This document shows positions 54,978 to 62,800 of a DNA stretch of 64,000 nucleotides, in pieces. The first letter of the stretch is position 1; every line of letters begins with the position of its first letter. The stretch is from CAVWNR01 sp963756525. GTDB lineage: Bacteria > Actinomycetota > Actinomycetes > Mycobacteriales > Jatrophihabitantaceae. The stretch covers positions 558,001-622,000 of the forward strand of contig CAVWNR010000009.1 in the NCBI GenBank assembly GCA_963756525.1, given 5' to 3'. Position numbers and translations under genes: made by a program. The notes under the pieces are model-generated. The model worked only from the letters and a program-made list of their open reading frames with translations. It ran no database searches and was not told where the DNA came from.

Positions 54978-56485
54978 CAGTCGGCCACCTCCTTCGGGAG
55001 AGTGAAGCGGATGTCCTCCCGGGTGGTCACCCGCTCCTCGACGTCGACCGGGCCGAGCGCGCGCAGCGTCTCGATCACCTCGTCGACAAGATGCGGGGGC
55101 GCCGACGCGCCGGCGGTGATGCCCACGGTGCGCGCCTGCTCGATCCACTCCGGCAGGATGCCCGCGGCGTCGTCGGTCAGGTGGGCCCTCGTGCCCGCCC
55201 GCTCGGCCACCTCGACCAGCCGCAGCGAGTTGGACGAGTTGGTGGAGCCGAGCACGATCACCGTGTCGGACTCGGCGGCGATCGCCCGCACCGCCTGCTG
55301 CCGGTTGGTGGTCGCGTAGCAGATGTCGTCGGTGGACGGCGACTCGATGAGCGGGAAGCGGCGCCGCAGCACGTCGACCACTTCGGCGGCGTCCTCGACG
55401 GCCAGCGTGGTCTGCATCAGATAGGCCACCTTCTTCGGGTTCTCGGCCATCACCTGCTCGGCCTCGGCGGGGGTCTCCACGAGAGTGATCTTGCCGGGCA
55501 CCTCGCCGAGTGTCCCTTGGGTCTCGTCGTGGCCGTCGTGGCCGATGAACAGCACGGTGTCGCCGCGCGCCGCGAACCGACGCGCCTCGGTGTGCACCTT
55601 GGCCACCAGCGGGCAGGTGGCGTCCACGACATTGAGCCGGCGCCGGGCGGCCTCCTCCCGCACTGCCGGCGCCACACCGTGCGCGGAGAAGACCACCGCG
55701 GTGCCGTCGGGCACCTCGTCGAGCTCGTCGACGAAGACCGCCCCCTGCCGCTGCAGGTCGGCGACCACGTGCGCGTTGTGGACGATCTGCCGCCGGACGT
55801 ACACCGGCCGCGGGTACCGGCGCAATGCCTGTTCGACGATGTCGATGGCGCGATCGACCCCGGCGCAGAACGAACGCGGGCCGGCGAGCAGCGCGCGCCG
55901 CGGCCCGGCCAGGTCGGCCCACCGGCGAAGCGCGGGAGCGGTTCGGCGTAGCACGCCCAGCGCCCGGACGCCGGACACCACGGTGGCCGGCCGGGCCAGG
56001 CCGCTGAACGCGGTGTCGACGATGACGCGGATCACGGCTGTCGGCGGGCGGTCGGGTTCGCAGCCGGTGGCCCGCACGATCGCCGCCGACTCCATGTCGA
56101 CGGCCAGCGCGCCGCTACTGGCCAGCTTCTCCCGCGCGGCCCCGCTCACGATGTGGTCGCGGCTCACGATCGGGCCGCTGTGCACCCGCAGGCCGAGCCG
56201 CCGCAGCTCGGCGACGAGCGGGCCGGCCGCGCGCAGCACGATCCGCCCGTGCTCGTCGCGGACCTCGTTGGCCACCACGACGTCGCCCGGGCGCAGTGAC
56301 GGGTCCAGCCCGCCGGCTACGCCGGCGACGACGAGCGTGTCCGGATCCAGCTCGGCCAGCCGCGGCAGCCACTGGCGTACCCGGTCGGCTCCCATGCCGC
56401 AGCGCTCCACGTGCGCGCCCGGGACCTGCCCGGCCAGCGCCGCGAACTCGGTCCGCAGGGCCGTGACGATAACTAGTCCGCTCAC
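54977..56485 (-). CDS. ispH: HpnG-type nucleosidase fused to HMBPP reductase IspH
   Basis: 502 residues, one continuous frame. Residues 1-~185 are a PNP/UDP nucleosidase (VAGVAGGLDPSLRPGDVVVA, VDMESAAIVRATG) like HpnG, which removes adenine from adenosylhopane. Residues ~195-502 are IspH: GPRSFCAGVDRAIDIVEQAL (Cys ~207), VVDATCPLVAKVH and STDDICYATTNRQ carry the three cluster Cys; VFSAHGVAPAV is conserved. IspH makes IPP and DMAPP. The usual GFCAGV is SFCAGV here. GTG 56485 overlaps the stop of a micro-ORF. The fusion joins precursor supply and late hopanoid tailoring in one polypeptide; no linker break is evident. Confidence 0.92.
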   Translation of the reverse strand: MSGLVIVTALRTEFAALAGQVPGAHVERCGMGADRVRQWLPRLAELDPDTLVVAGVAGGLDPSLRPGDVVVANEVRDEHGRIVLRAAGPLVAELRRLGLRVHSGPIVSRDHIVSGAAREKLASSGALAVDMESAAIVRATGCEPDRPPTAVIRVIVDTAFSGLARPATVVSGVRALGVLRRTAPALRRWADLAGPRRALLAGPRSFCAGVDRAIDIVEQALRRYPRPVYVRRQIVHNAHVVADLQRQGAVFVDELDEVPDGTAVVFSAHGVAPAVREEAARRRLNVVDATCPLVAKVHTEARRFAARGDTVLFIGHDGHDETQGTLGEVPGKITLVETPAEAEQVMAENPKKVAYLMQTTLAVEDAAEVVDVLRRRFPLIESPSTDDICYATTNRQQAVRAIAAESDTVIVLGSTNSSNSLRLVEVAERAGTRAHLTDDAAGILPEWIEQARTVGITAGASAPPHLVDEVIETLRALGPVDVEERVTTREDIRFTLPKEVAD

Positions 56486-56610
56486 CGGCGTCCCTCCTCC
56501 CCGCCCTGCGGGCGGGTCCTGCGGGCCGCTCGCGCCTGCGGCGCGGTGAGCGAGCTAACTAGTCCGCTCACTTGTCCGCTGATGAGCGAGCTCTTCGCGC
56601 GAGCGCTCAT
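56482..56610 (-). CDS. Bridging micro-ORF shc-hpnG/ispH (42 residues)
   Basis: ATG 56610 overlaps the shc TGA (ATGA) and TGA 56484-56482 overlaps the next GTG (GTGA). It starts MSARAKSSLISGQVSGLVSS and ends GGEEGRR, with GGAGGAGGGA as ribosome-binding site for the next gene. The 15-bp start of the next gene (GTGAGCGGACTAGTT) occurs a second time inside it (56557-56571), so part of the spacer arose by duplication. Confidence 0.45.
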   Translation of the reverse strand: MSARAKSSLISGQVSGLVSSLTAPQARAARRTRPQGGEEGRR

Positions 56611-56613
56611 CGC
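56591..56613. repeat. Dispersed 22-bp repeat, copy 5
   Basis: TTCGCGCGAGCGCTCATCGC core as in copies 1 and 2, here overlapping the last codons of shc and the start of the micro-ORF. This copy lies outside the ribosomal block. Confidence 0.8.
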
Positions 56614-58502
56614 TGTGTGGCCCCCTTCAGGTAGCGGCCGAGGGCGCTCAACGGGAAGACCAGGCGGTACAGCTCGTAATTGATGTAGAAGTCGCCGGGG
56701 AAGCCGGTGCCGGTATAGAGATCCTCGTCCCAGCCGCCGTCCTCCCGCTGCGCCTCGACGAGCCAGGCCACGCCCCGGGCGACCGCCTCCGACGTCGGAT
56801 CGACCGCGAGCAGGGCGAGCAGCGCCCAGGCGGTCTGCGAGGCCGTCGACGCGCCGCGGCCGCGCCATGCGTCGTCGTCGTAGGAGCGAAGGTCCTCGCC
56901 CCACCCGCCGTCGGAGTTCTGGTGGGCCTGCAGCCAGCGCACCGCACGGCGCACCGCCACCGAGCCCGTCGAGACGCCGGCCGCGACCAGGGCCGGGACG
57001 ACCGCCCCGGTGCCGTAGACGTAGTTGACGCCCCATCGGCCGAACCAGGCGCCGTCGAACTCCTGCGCGTCGAGCAGCCACTGCACGCCGCGCCGGCACT
57101 CGGGCCTGTCGGCCAGGCCGCGACGCGCCAGCATCTCGACCACATGGGCGGTGACGTCGGCCGACGGCGGGTCGATCACCGCTCCGAAGTCGCAGAACGG
57201 CAGCTTCTCGATCAGCCGCCGGGTGTTGTCGGCGTCGAACGCCCCCCAGCCGCCGTCGCGCGACTGCATGCCGAGCGTCCACGCCACGCCGCGCTCGATC
57301 GCCGCCTCGACACCCGGCACCCGGCGCGGGTCGACCCGGTCCAGGGCCAGGATCACCTCGGCGGTGTCGTCGATGTCGGGGTAGTTGTCGTTGGCGAATT
57401 CGAACGCCCAGCCGGCCGGCGCGAGGCCGGGGCGGCGGACCTGCCAGTCGCCGGGCACCCGGATCTCCTCGGACAAGATCCACCGTGACGCCTGGACGAC
57501 GGCCGGGTCGTCGGGCGCGGCGCCGGCGTCGAGCAGCGCCGTGACGCCGAGGCACGCGTCCCACACCGGCGACTGGCACGCCTCCAGACGGCGCACCGGC
57601 CCGTCCGGGGTCTGTTCATGCATCAGGAAACCCTCGAGGCCCCCGACTGCGGCGCGCAGCACCGGGTGCTCGAGCGGGTAGCCGAGCAGGTGCAGCGCCA
57701 GAATCGAGTACACCCACGGCGGCTGGATCCCGCCCCACCCACCGTCGGCCTCCTGGCGGGCGATGATCCACTCGGCGGCCCGCCGGTAGGCCGCCCGGCG
57801 TCCCGGATGAACCGGCGCGCGGTGGTAGGCCTTGAGCACCCGGTCCAGCCCGCGAAAGGCGCGCGCGACCCGGTCGGCGCCCTGCGGTGGCGGGGTGACG
57901 CCGGTGCGCAGCTCGGCCAGCGTGAACGGCAGCGGGCGCACCGGGCGCAGCGTGGCCACCACGGTGATCGCCACCACGCTCTGCCGCGCCCAGCAGGCCC
58001 AGTCATAGACGTTCAACGGCACCCACTCGGGCAGGTAGATCAGCTCGGGCGGCATCGCCGGCAGCTCGTCCCAGGACCACTCGCCGAACAGCGCCAGCCA
58101 GACCCTGGTGAACACCCGCGTCGCTTCGATGCCACCGTGCGCCAGCACGTACTCGCGGGCCTTGACCAGGTGTGGCGCGTCGGACGGGTCGCCGGCTAGT
58201 CGCAGCGCCGCATAGGCCTCGACAGTCGTGGAGAGCTCCGCCGGGCCGCCCTCGAAATTGGCCCAAGTGCCGTCCGATCGCTGCTGGGAACGGATCCAGC
58301 GCGCAGCGTGTTCCAGCTCGTCCGCCCGCAGGATGCCGAGGAACTGCCGCAGCAGCAGGTCCTCGGCGTCCATGGTGACGTTGGTGCGCAGCTCGCCCTT
58401 CCACCAACCTTCGGTCGCCTGCAGCCCGACGAGGTGCTCGCGCGCGCGCTCGGTCGCGGCGATCACGTCGTCGACGAGGTCGGGCAGCTGCTGAGCGGTC
58501 AC
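56607..58502 (-). CDS. shc: Squalene-hopene cyclase
   Basis: 631 residues, membrane-associated alpha-alpha barrel enzyme cyclising squalene to hopene/hopanol. The catalytic acid motif DIDDTA is at ~376-381; QW-type repeats include QEADGGWGG, QSRDGGWGAFD, QEFDGAWFGRWG, QNSDGGWGED and QREDGGWDED. Length and order fit bacterial Shc. It follows the polyprenyl synthase by 16 nt and overlaps a micro-ORF at its stop. Confidence 0.97.
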   Translation of the reverse strand: MTAQQLPDLVDDVIAATERAREHLVGLQATEGWWKGELRTNVTMDAEDLLLRQFLGILRADELEHAARWIRSQQRSDGTWANFEGGPAELSTTVEAYAALRLAGDPSDAPHLVKAREYVLAHGGIEATRVFTRVWLALFGEWSWDELPAMPPELIYLPEWVPLNVYDWACWARQSVVAITVVATLRPVRPLPFTLAELRTGVTPPPQGADRVARAFRGLDRVLKAYHRAPVHPGRRAAYRRAAEWIIARQEADGGWGGIQPPWVYSILALHLLGYPLEHPVLRAAVGGLEGFLMHEQTPDGPVRRLEACQSPVWDACLGVTALLDAGAAPDDPAVVQASRWILSEEIRVPGDWQVRRPGLAPAGWAFEFANDNYPDIDDTAEVILALDRVDPRRVPGVEAAIERGVAWTLGMQSRDGGWGAFDADNTRRLIEKLPFCDFGAVIDPPSADVTAHVVEMLARRGLADRPECRRGVQWLLDAQEFDGAWFGRWGVNYVYGTGAVVPALVAAGVSTGSVAVRRAVRWLQAHQNSDGGWGEDLRSYDDDAWRGRGASTASQTAWALLALLAVDPTSEAVARGVAWLVEAQREDGGWDEDLYTGTGFPGDFYINYELYRLVFPLSALGRYLKGATQR

Positions 58503-58518
58503 GGTCGGGCTATCTCCT

Positions 58519-59535
58519 TCAGTGGTCGCGGTTGACGACGTATCGGCCGAGTTGGGCGAGCTCGGCCGCGGGACGGGGTGGGATGGGAAGGCCCTCGAGC
58601 CGCTGCAGCGCGCTCACCAGTCGGGTGTCGGCCTCGTTCGCCGCCCACTCGATGCCACCGGCCTCCTCGATGAGCTTGGCGGCCAGCGCGACGTCCTCAT
58701 CGGTCGTCGGCGGCCCGTCGACGAGCAGCGCGGCCAGCCGGCGGGAGGCCTCCGTGCCGCCGGTCAGCGCCGCCACAACCGGAGCGCTGCGCTTGCCGGT
58801 GCGCACGTCCGACGAGGCAGATTTGCCGGTAACCGCCGGGTCGCCGGTGATGCCGAGGATGTCGTCGACGAGCTGGAAAGCCATGCCGAGGTCGAGCCCG
58901 TAGCCGGCCAGGGCGTCCACGACGCTCGCCGGTGCCTGGACCGAGAGGGCGCCGATGCAGGCCGCGCAGGAAAGTAGTGCGCCGGTCTTGCCGGCCTCCA
59001 TGCGCAGGACGTCGTCGAGAGTCACTGCGTCGCTGCTCTCGAACAGGAGGTCGTCGGACTGGCCGCTGATCAGCCACTGGGTCGATTCGAGCAGGCACGG
59101 CAGGGCCCGGGCGCCGGCCTCGCCGTCTCGCACCAGCACTTCGACGGCGGCGGTCAGCATCGCGTTCCCGGCGAGGATCGCCTGGCCCTCGCCGAATGCC
59201 GCCCACCCGGTCGGGCGGTGCCGCCGCTCGAGGTCACGGTCCATCACGTCGTCGTGCAGCAGGGAGAAGTTGTGGATGAGCTCGACGGCCACAGCGGACG
59301 GGATGCCATCAGCCGAGGCGCCGCCGCCCGCCTCCGCCGACAGCACGGCCAGCGTCGGGCGGATCGCCTTGCCGCCGCCGCCCTCGACCGGGCGGCCGTC
59401 GGCGTCGCACCAGCCGAGCTGGTAGGAGGCGATCAGACGCATGCGGTCGTCGCGCAGCCGGCCCAGGGCCGCGCGCAGCGCCGGCTCGACCAGCCCGCGC
59501 ACGCGTCCCAGCACCTCCGGCTGACGCATACTCAT
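58519..59535 (-). CDS. Polyprenyl diphosphate synthase (hopanoid cluster)
   Basis: 338 residues, trans-isoprenyl chain elongase, probably giving farnesyl diphosphate for squalene. First Asp-rich motif HDDVMDRDLERRHRP (~93), second DDILGITGDPAVTGKSASSD (~215), preceded by GMAFQLVDD. The first motif reads DDVMD (DDxxD). ATG 59535 overlaps the hpnE stop (ATGA). Confidence 0.93.
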   Translation of the reverse strand: MSMRQPEVLGRVRGLVEPALRAALGRLRDDRMRLIASYQLGWCDADGRPVEGGGGKAIRPTLAVLSAEAGGGASADGIPSAVAVELIHNFSLLHDDVMDRDLERRHRPTGWAAFGEGQAILAGNAMLTAAVEVLVRDGEAGARALPCLLESTQWLISGQSDDLLFESSDAVTLDDVLRMEAGKTGALLSCAACIGALSVQAPASVVDALAGYGLDLGMAFQLVDDILGITGDPAVTGKSASSDVRTGKRSAPVVAALTGGTEASRRLAALLVDGPPTTDEDVALAAKLIEEAGGIEWAANEADTRLVSALQRLEGLPIPPRPAAELAQLGRYVVNRDH

Positions 59536-60944
59536 GACTCCACCATGCCCGATCCGGGGCTACTTTGCGCAAAGATCAGGGTTTGCCCTGAGCTCGCGTC
59601 GTCGTGGGACGCCCGCCCGACAACGTCGTCGGCGGCGTGGATCCCGCTGCGCACCGCACCCTCCATCGTGTCCGGCCAGCCGGTGGCCGTCCACGAGCCT
59701 GCCAGCCACACCCCGGGCAGCCCGGATCGGGTCTGCGGACGCCGCGCGTCGCTGCCTGCTGCCTGCCGGAACGTCGCTCGCCGCTCCCGGGTGACGAACG
59801 CGTCGAGGACGGTGGCCCGGGCTGCGGCAGGCAGCAGCCGGGTGAGCTCGGCAACGAACCGGTCCGCCAGCTCGCGGCTCGGCTCGTCGACGACGGCGTC
59901 GGCCGCCGACACAGTCACGGCGAGGTACTGCCCGCCGGGCGCGACGCGGCGCAGGCCGGAGGTGTCGGTGCGGTCGAAGAACCACTGCACCGGGGAGGCG
60001 ACCGCGGCGCCGAACGGCAGGTCGGTGACCCTTCGGTCGTAGACGACGTGGATGTTCACGATGGGCGTGGCGCCGAGATCGGCGGCGTCCCGCGCGGAGG
60101 TCTCGGCCAGGTGCGGCGCCACGGCGAACGCGTCGCGGTGCGGGACGGCCAGAACGACGGCATCGGCGCGCCAGCTGCGGGTCGACCCGTCGCTCGTCTT
60201 GTCGCGGGCCCGGACCAGGCCCGGCTCGACCGACTCGACCCGGTGGTTCGTCAGCACCTCGACGCCGGCCCGATGCAGCGCGCGGTCGGCGGCTACCGAG
60301 TGCAGGTCGCCGAGCGGGGCAGCGGCGTAGCCGACGTCACCGGCCGGCCCGTGGTCGAGCAGACCGGTGCGGAAGACCTTCGCGGCCAGGGCCAGCGACG
60401 CCTGGTCGGGGTCGAGGTTCAGCGTGGCGGTGGCGACGATGCCCCACAACGCGCCGATCACGGCGTCGTTCTGGCCGTGCGCGCGCAGGTATGTGCCGAG
60501 CGTCTGCCCGTCCAGCGCAGGGTCGGTGGGATCGAGCCGGCGCAACGCAAGCGCGCCGCGGACGGCGCGCAGCCGGTCGGTCGGGCTGAGCACGCGGTAT
60601 CGGGCGAGCGCAGCGGTGAGGTGCGCCGGCGCGGGCACCCCGCGGGTGCGCCGCAGCCGAGCCGTTCGCCCGTCCGCCCGCAGCACGGGGATGTCGAGCC
60701 GGTCCTGCAGCACGACCCGGTCGGTGACGCCCAGCCGCTCGAGCAGCGCCCGGTAGTGATCGCAGCAGCGCAGGAACACGTGCTGACCGTTGTCGATCGA
60801 CAGCTCGCCGCGGCGGAAGGAGAACGCCGCGCCGCCCAGCCGCGGCCGGCCCTCGAGGAGCACCACGCAGCGTCGGGCGTCGGCGAGGCGCAGGGCCGCG
60901 GCGATGCCGGCCAGCCCGCCACCGACAACGACGACGTCAGCCAT
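59532..60944 (-). CDS. hpnE: Squalene-associated FAD-dependent desaturase HpnE
   Basis: 470 residues. FAD motif VVVVGGGLAGIAAALRLAD (~4), RPRLGGAAFSFRRGELSIDNGQH (partial), and C-terminal GVWLAGSWTATGWPDTMEGAVRSG. Reduces hydroxysqualene to squalene with HpnC/D. The last ~25 residues (ASHDDASSGQTLIFAQSSPG) go beyond the usual family end and are coded by DNA with small palindromes (TTTGCGCAAA 59564-59573; TCAGGG/CCCTGA 59576-59591), ending in an ATGA overlap with the next gene. Confidence 0.94.
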   Translation of the reverse strand: MADVVVVGGGLAGIAAALRLADARRCVVLLEGRPRLGGAAFSFRRGELSIDNGQHVFLRCCDHYRALLERLGVTDRVVLQDRLDIPVLRADGRTARLRRTRGVPAPAHLTAALARYRVLSPTDRLRAVRGALALRRLDPTDPALDGQTLGTYLRAHGQNDAVIGALWGIVATATLNLDPDQASLALAAKVFRTGLLDHGPAGDVGYAAAPLGDLHSVAADRALHRAGVEVLTNHRVESVEPGLVRARDKTSDGSTRSWRADAVVLAVPHRDAFAVAPHLAETSARDAADLGATPIVNIHVVYDRRVTDLPFGAAVASPVQWFFDRTDTSGLRRVAPGGQYLAVTVSAADAVVDEPSRELADRFVAELTRLLPAAARATVLDAFVTRERRATFRQAAGSDARRPQTRSGLPGVWLAGSWTATGWPDTMEGAVRSGIHAADDVVGRASHDDASSGQTLIFAQSSPGSGMVES

Positions 60945-61818
60945 GCCGACTCACCAGTGACCGGAGCGCGACCCGCAGCTTCTGCCGCCCGGACAGCGAC
61001 GCCCGGCCGCGCATGACGATCGCCGGGTCGGCGGCGATCCGAGCAAGCAGCTCGCGGTAGATGCCGGCCATCGCGGCGCAGCAGGCGGCGCTGCGCCGGT
61101 CCAGCATCGGGAGAAGGGCCAGCCCGCGGTCGTACCAGCCCCACGCCCGGGCTGCCTCGAAACGGATGAGTTCGGCGAGCGCGCCATCCTGCGGGTGCAC
61201 CGTGCCGTCCGGCCGCAGGCGCAGTTCGCAGCCGAACAGGTCGAGGTCGCGTTTGGGCAGGTAGCCGCGGCCGCCGGCGAGGTCTTCGCGGACGTCGCGG
61301 AGGATGTTCGTCAGCTGCAAGCCGATGCCCAGCGCGTCGGCCAGCTGCGCCGCGTGGGCCCGGTCGACGCCGGGCGGGTCGAAGACGCCCAGCGAGAGCC
61401 GGCCGATCGAGCCCGCGACGCAGCGGCAGTAGACGATCAGCTCGTCCAAATCGTCGTAGGTGCGGCCGGTGACGTCCATCTCACAGCCGTCGACCAGCTC
61501 ACCGAACGCGTCCAGCGGGATGGGCAGCCGCCGCGCCGCGTCGGCGAGTGCCACCAGCACCCGGTCGTCGGGGTGCTCGGCCGGCGCGAGCGCGCCGGAA
61601 CGTGCTTCGGCGAGGCGGCGCAGCTTCTGGTCGGGCGGCAGCGGGCCGTCGCCGATGTCGTCGATCCGACGGGCCATCGCGTAGACAGCCGAGAGCGCAC
61701 GCCGCTTGGGCGCAGGAAGCAGCCGGATGCCCCAGGAGAAGTTGCGGGCCTGCTCGCGGGTGATGCGCTCGCACGTGCGATACGCGTCGTCGATGTCTCC
61801 TGCGCCCGTCATGGTCAT
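60937..61818 (-). CDS. hpnD: Presqualene diphosphate synthase HpnD
   Basis: 293 residues, squalene/phytoene synthase fold. Asp-rich motifs YAMARRIDDIGDGPL (~50) and LTNILRDVREDLAGGRGYLP (~171); YCRCVAGSIGRLSLGVF between. Condenses two farnesyl diphosphates. It overlaps hpnE by 8 nt and hpnC by 4 nt (ATGA). Confidence 0.94.
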   Translation of the reverse strand: MTMTGAGDIDDAYRTCERITREQARNFSWGIRLLPAPKRRALSAVYAMARRIDDIGDGPLPPDQKLRRLAEARSGALAPAEHPDDRVLVALADAARRLPIPLDAFGELVDGCEMDVTGRTYDDLDELIVYCRCVAGSIGRLSLGVFDPPGVDRAHAAQLADALGIGLQLTNILRDVREDLAGGRGYLPKRDLDLFGCELRLRPDGTVHPQDGALAELIRFEAARAWGWYDRGLALLPMLDRRSAACCAAMAGIYRELLARIAADPAIVMRGRASLSGRQKLRVALRSLVSRHG

Positions 61819-62702
61819 CGCCCGAGAACCAGGCTAGTTGCATACCGCGCGATACGACGTTTCGACGGCCCGAGGTGGCAGCTCTGCACGTCGTAGTCGG
61901 CGCGGGTGAGCGCGTCTGCCGTCGCCAGCCCCCCGGCGACGTAGCCGGCCACCGCGATGCGCGGCCAGCCGCCCAGCCGCGCGACCAGTGCGCGCCCGGG
62001 CCGCAGCAAGTCGAGCGCGCGGGCAACCTGGATCGCCACGACGTTGCACAGGGCGCCGGTCGCGGGCGCGCAGCGCAGGTCGCCCGGCGCGACGCCCGCT
62101 TCGACGAGGTCGGAGTCGGGCAGGTAGACCCGGCCCGCCGCCGCGTCCTCGCCAACGTCCTGGCAGTGCTCGAGCACCTGCAAGGCGGAGCAAACCGAAT
62201 CCGAGTCGCGGATGTTCTGCGGGCTCGCCGCGTCGGCGACATGCAGCACCATCCGGCCGATGGGCGCAGCGGAGAGCCGGCAGTAGCCGAGCAGGTCGTC
62301 GAACGTCTGGTAGCTGCCGACGGTCTGGTCGAGCCGGTTCGCCTGGATCAGGTCGAGGAACTCCTGGATCGGCACCTGGCACTGGTCGAGGAGTTCTTGC
62401 AGGCCCTGGACGACCGGCAGCCGCGGGGTTCCGCCGGTGAGTGCCCGCACGTCGGCGTCCACCAGGTCCAGCAGCGCGCACCGGTCGCCAGGGGCTTCGT
62501 CGCCGATGTCGTCGACGAACCGGGCGAACGCGTAAACGCGCTGCAGGCGGCCCCTCGGCGTCCTCGGAAGCAGCCGCAGCGCGACCGGAAAATTCTCGGC
62601 GCCCGCCTGCGCCGCGGCCCGGGCGGCGACCTGCGCGAGGACGGACGGTGCGCCAGCACCGGCCGGATCCAGCTCGCCCATAATCTCCTCGGCGCTACGC
62701 AT
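61815..62702 (-). CDS. hpnC: Hydroxysqualene synthase HpnC
   Basis: 295 residues, same fold as HpnD. FARFVDDIGDEAPGDRCALL is the first Asp-rich motif (~61) and VLEHCQDVGEDAAAGRVYLP the second (~180), here QDVGED, a typical HpnC feature. YCRLSAAPIGRMVLHV is shared. First gene of the minus-strand hopanoid operon. Confidence 0.94.
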   Translation of the reverse strand: MRSAEEIMGELDPAGAGAPSVLAQVAARAAAQAGAENFPVALRLLPRTPRGRLQRVYAFARFVDDIGDEAPGDRCALLDLVDADVRALTGGTPRLPVVQGLQELLDQCQVPIQEFLDLIQANRLDQTVGSYQTFDDLLGYCRLSAAPIGRMVLHVADAASPQNIRDSDSVCSALQVLEHCQDVGEDAAAGRVYLPDSDLVEAGVAPGDLRCAPATGALCNVVAIQVARALDLLRPGRALVARLGGWPRIAVAGYVAGGLATADALTRADYDVQSCHLGPSKRRIARYATSLVLGR

Positions 62703-62724
62703 GCCTGGTCGAGAACTTTCGCAT

Positions 62725-62745
62725 TCCTAACTATATTCCTCATTA
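62725..62745. promoter_or_regulatory. AT-rich candidate promoter between divergent hpnC and aminotransferase genes
   Basis: The 98-bp divergent gap contains the only AT-rich patch nearby; TATAGT on the minus strand and TATATT on the plus strand overlap at about 62732-62737. Neither has a clear -35. Confidence 0.3.
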
Positions 62746-62800
62746 CGTGCAGCCGGCCGGCGCGCCTCGCCGTCCGGCTGAACCGGAAAGGACGATAGCG

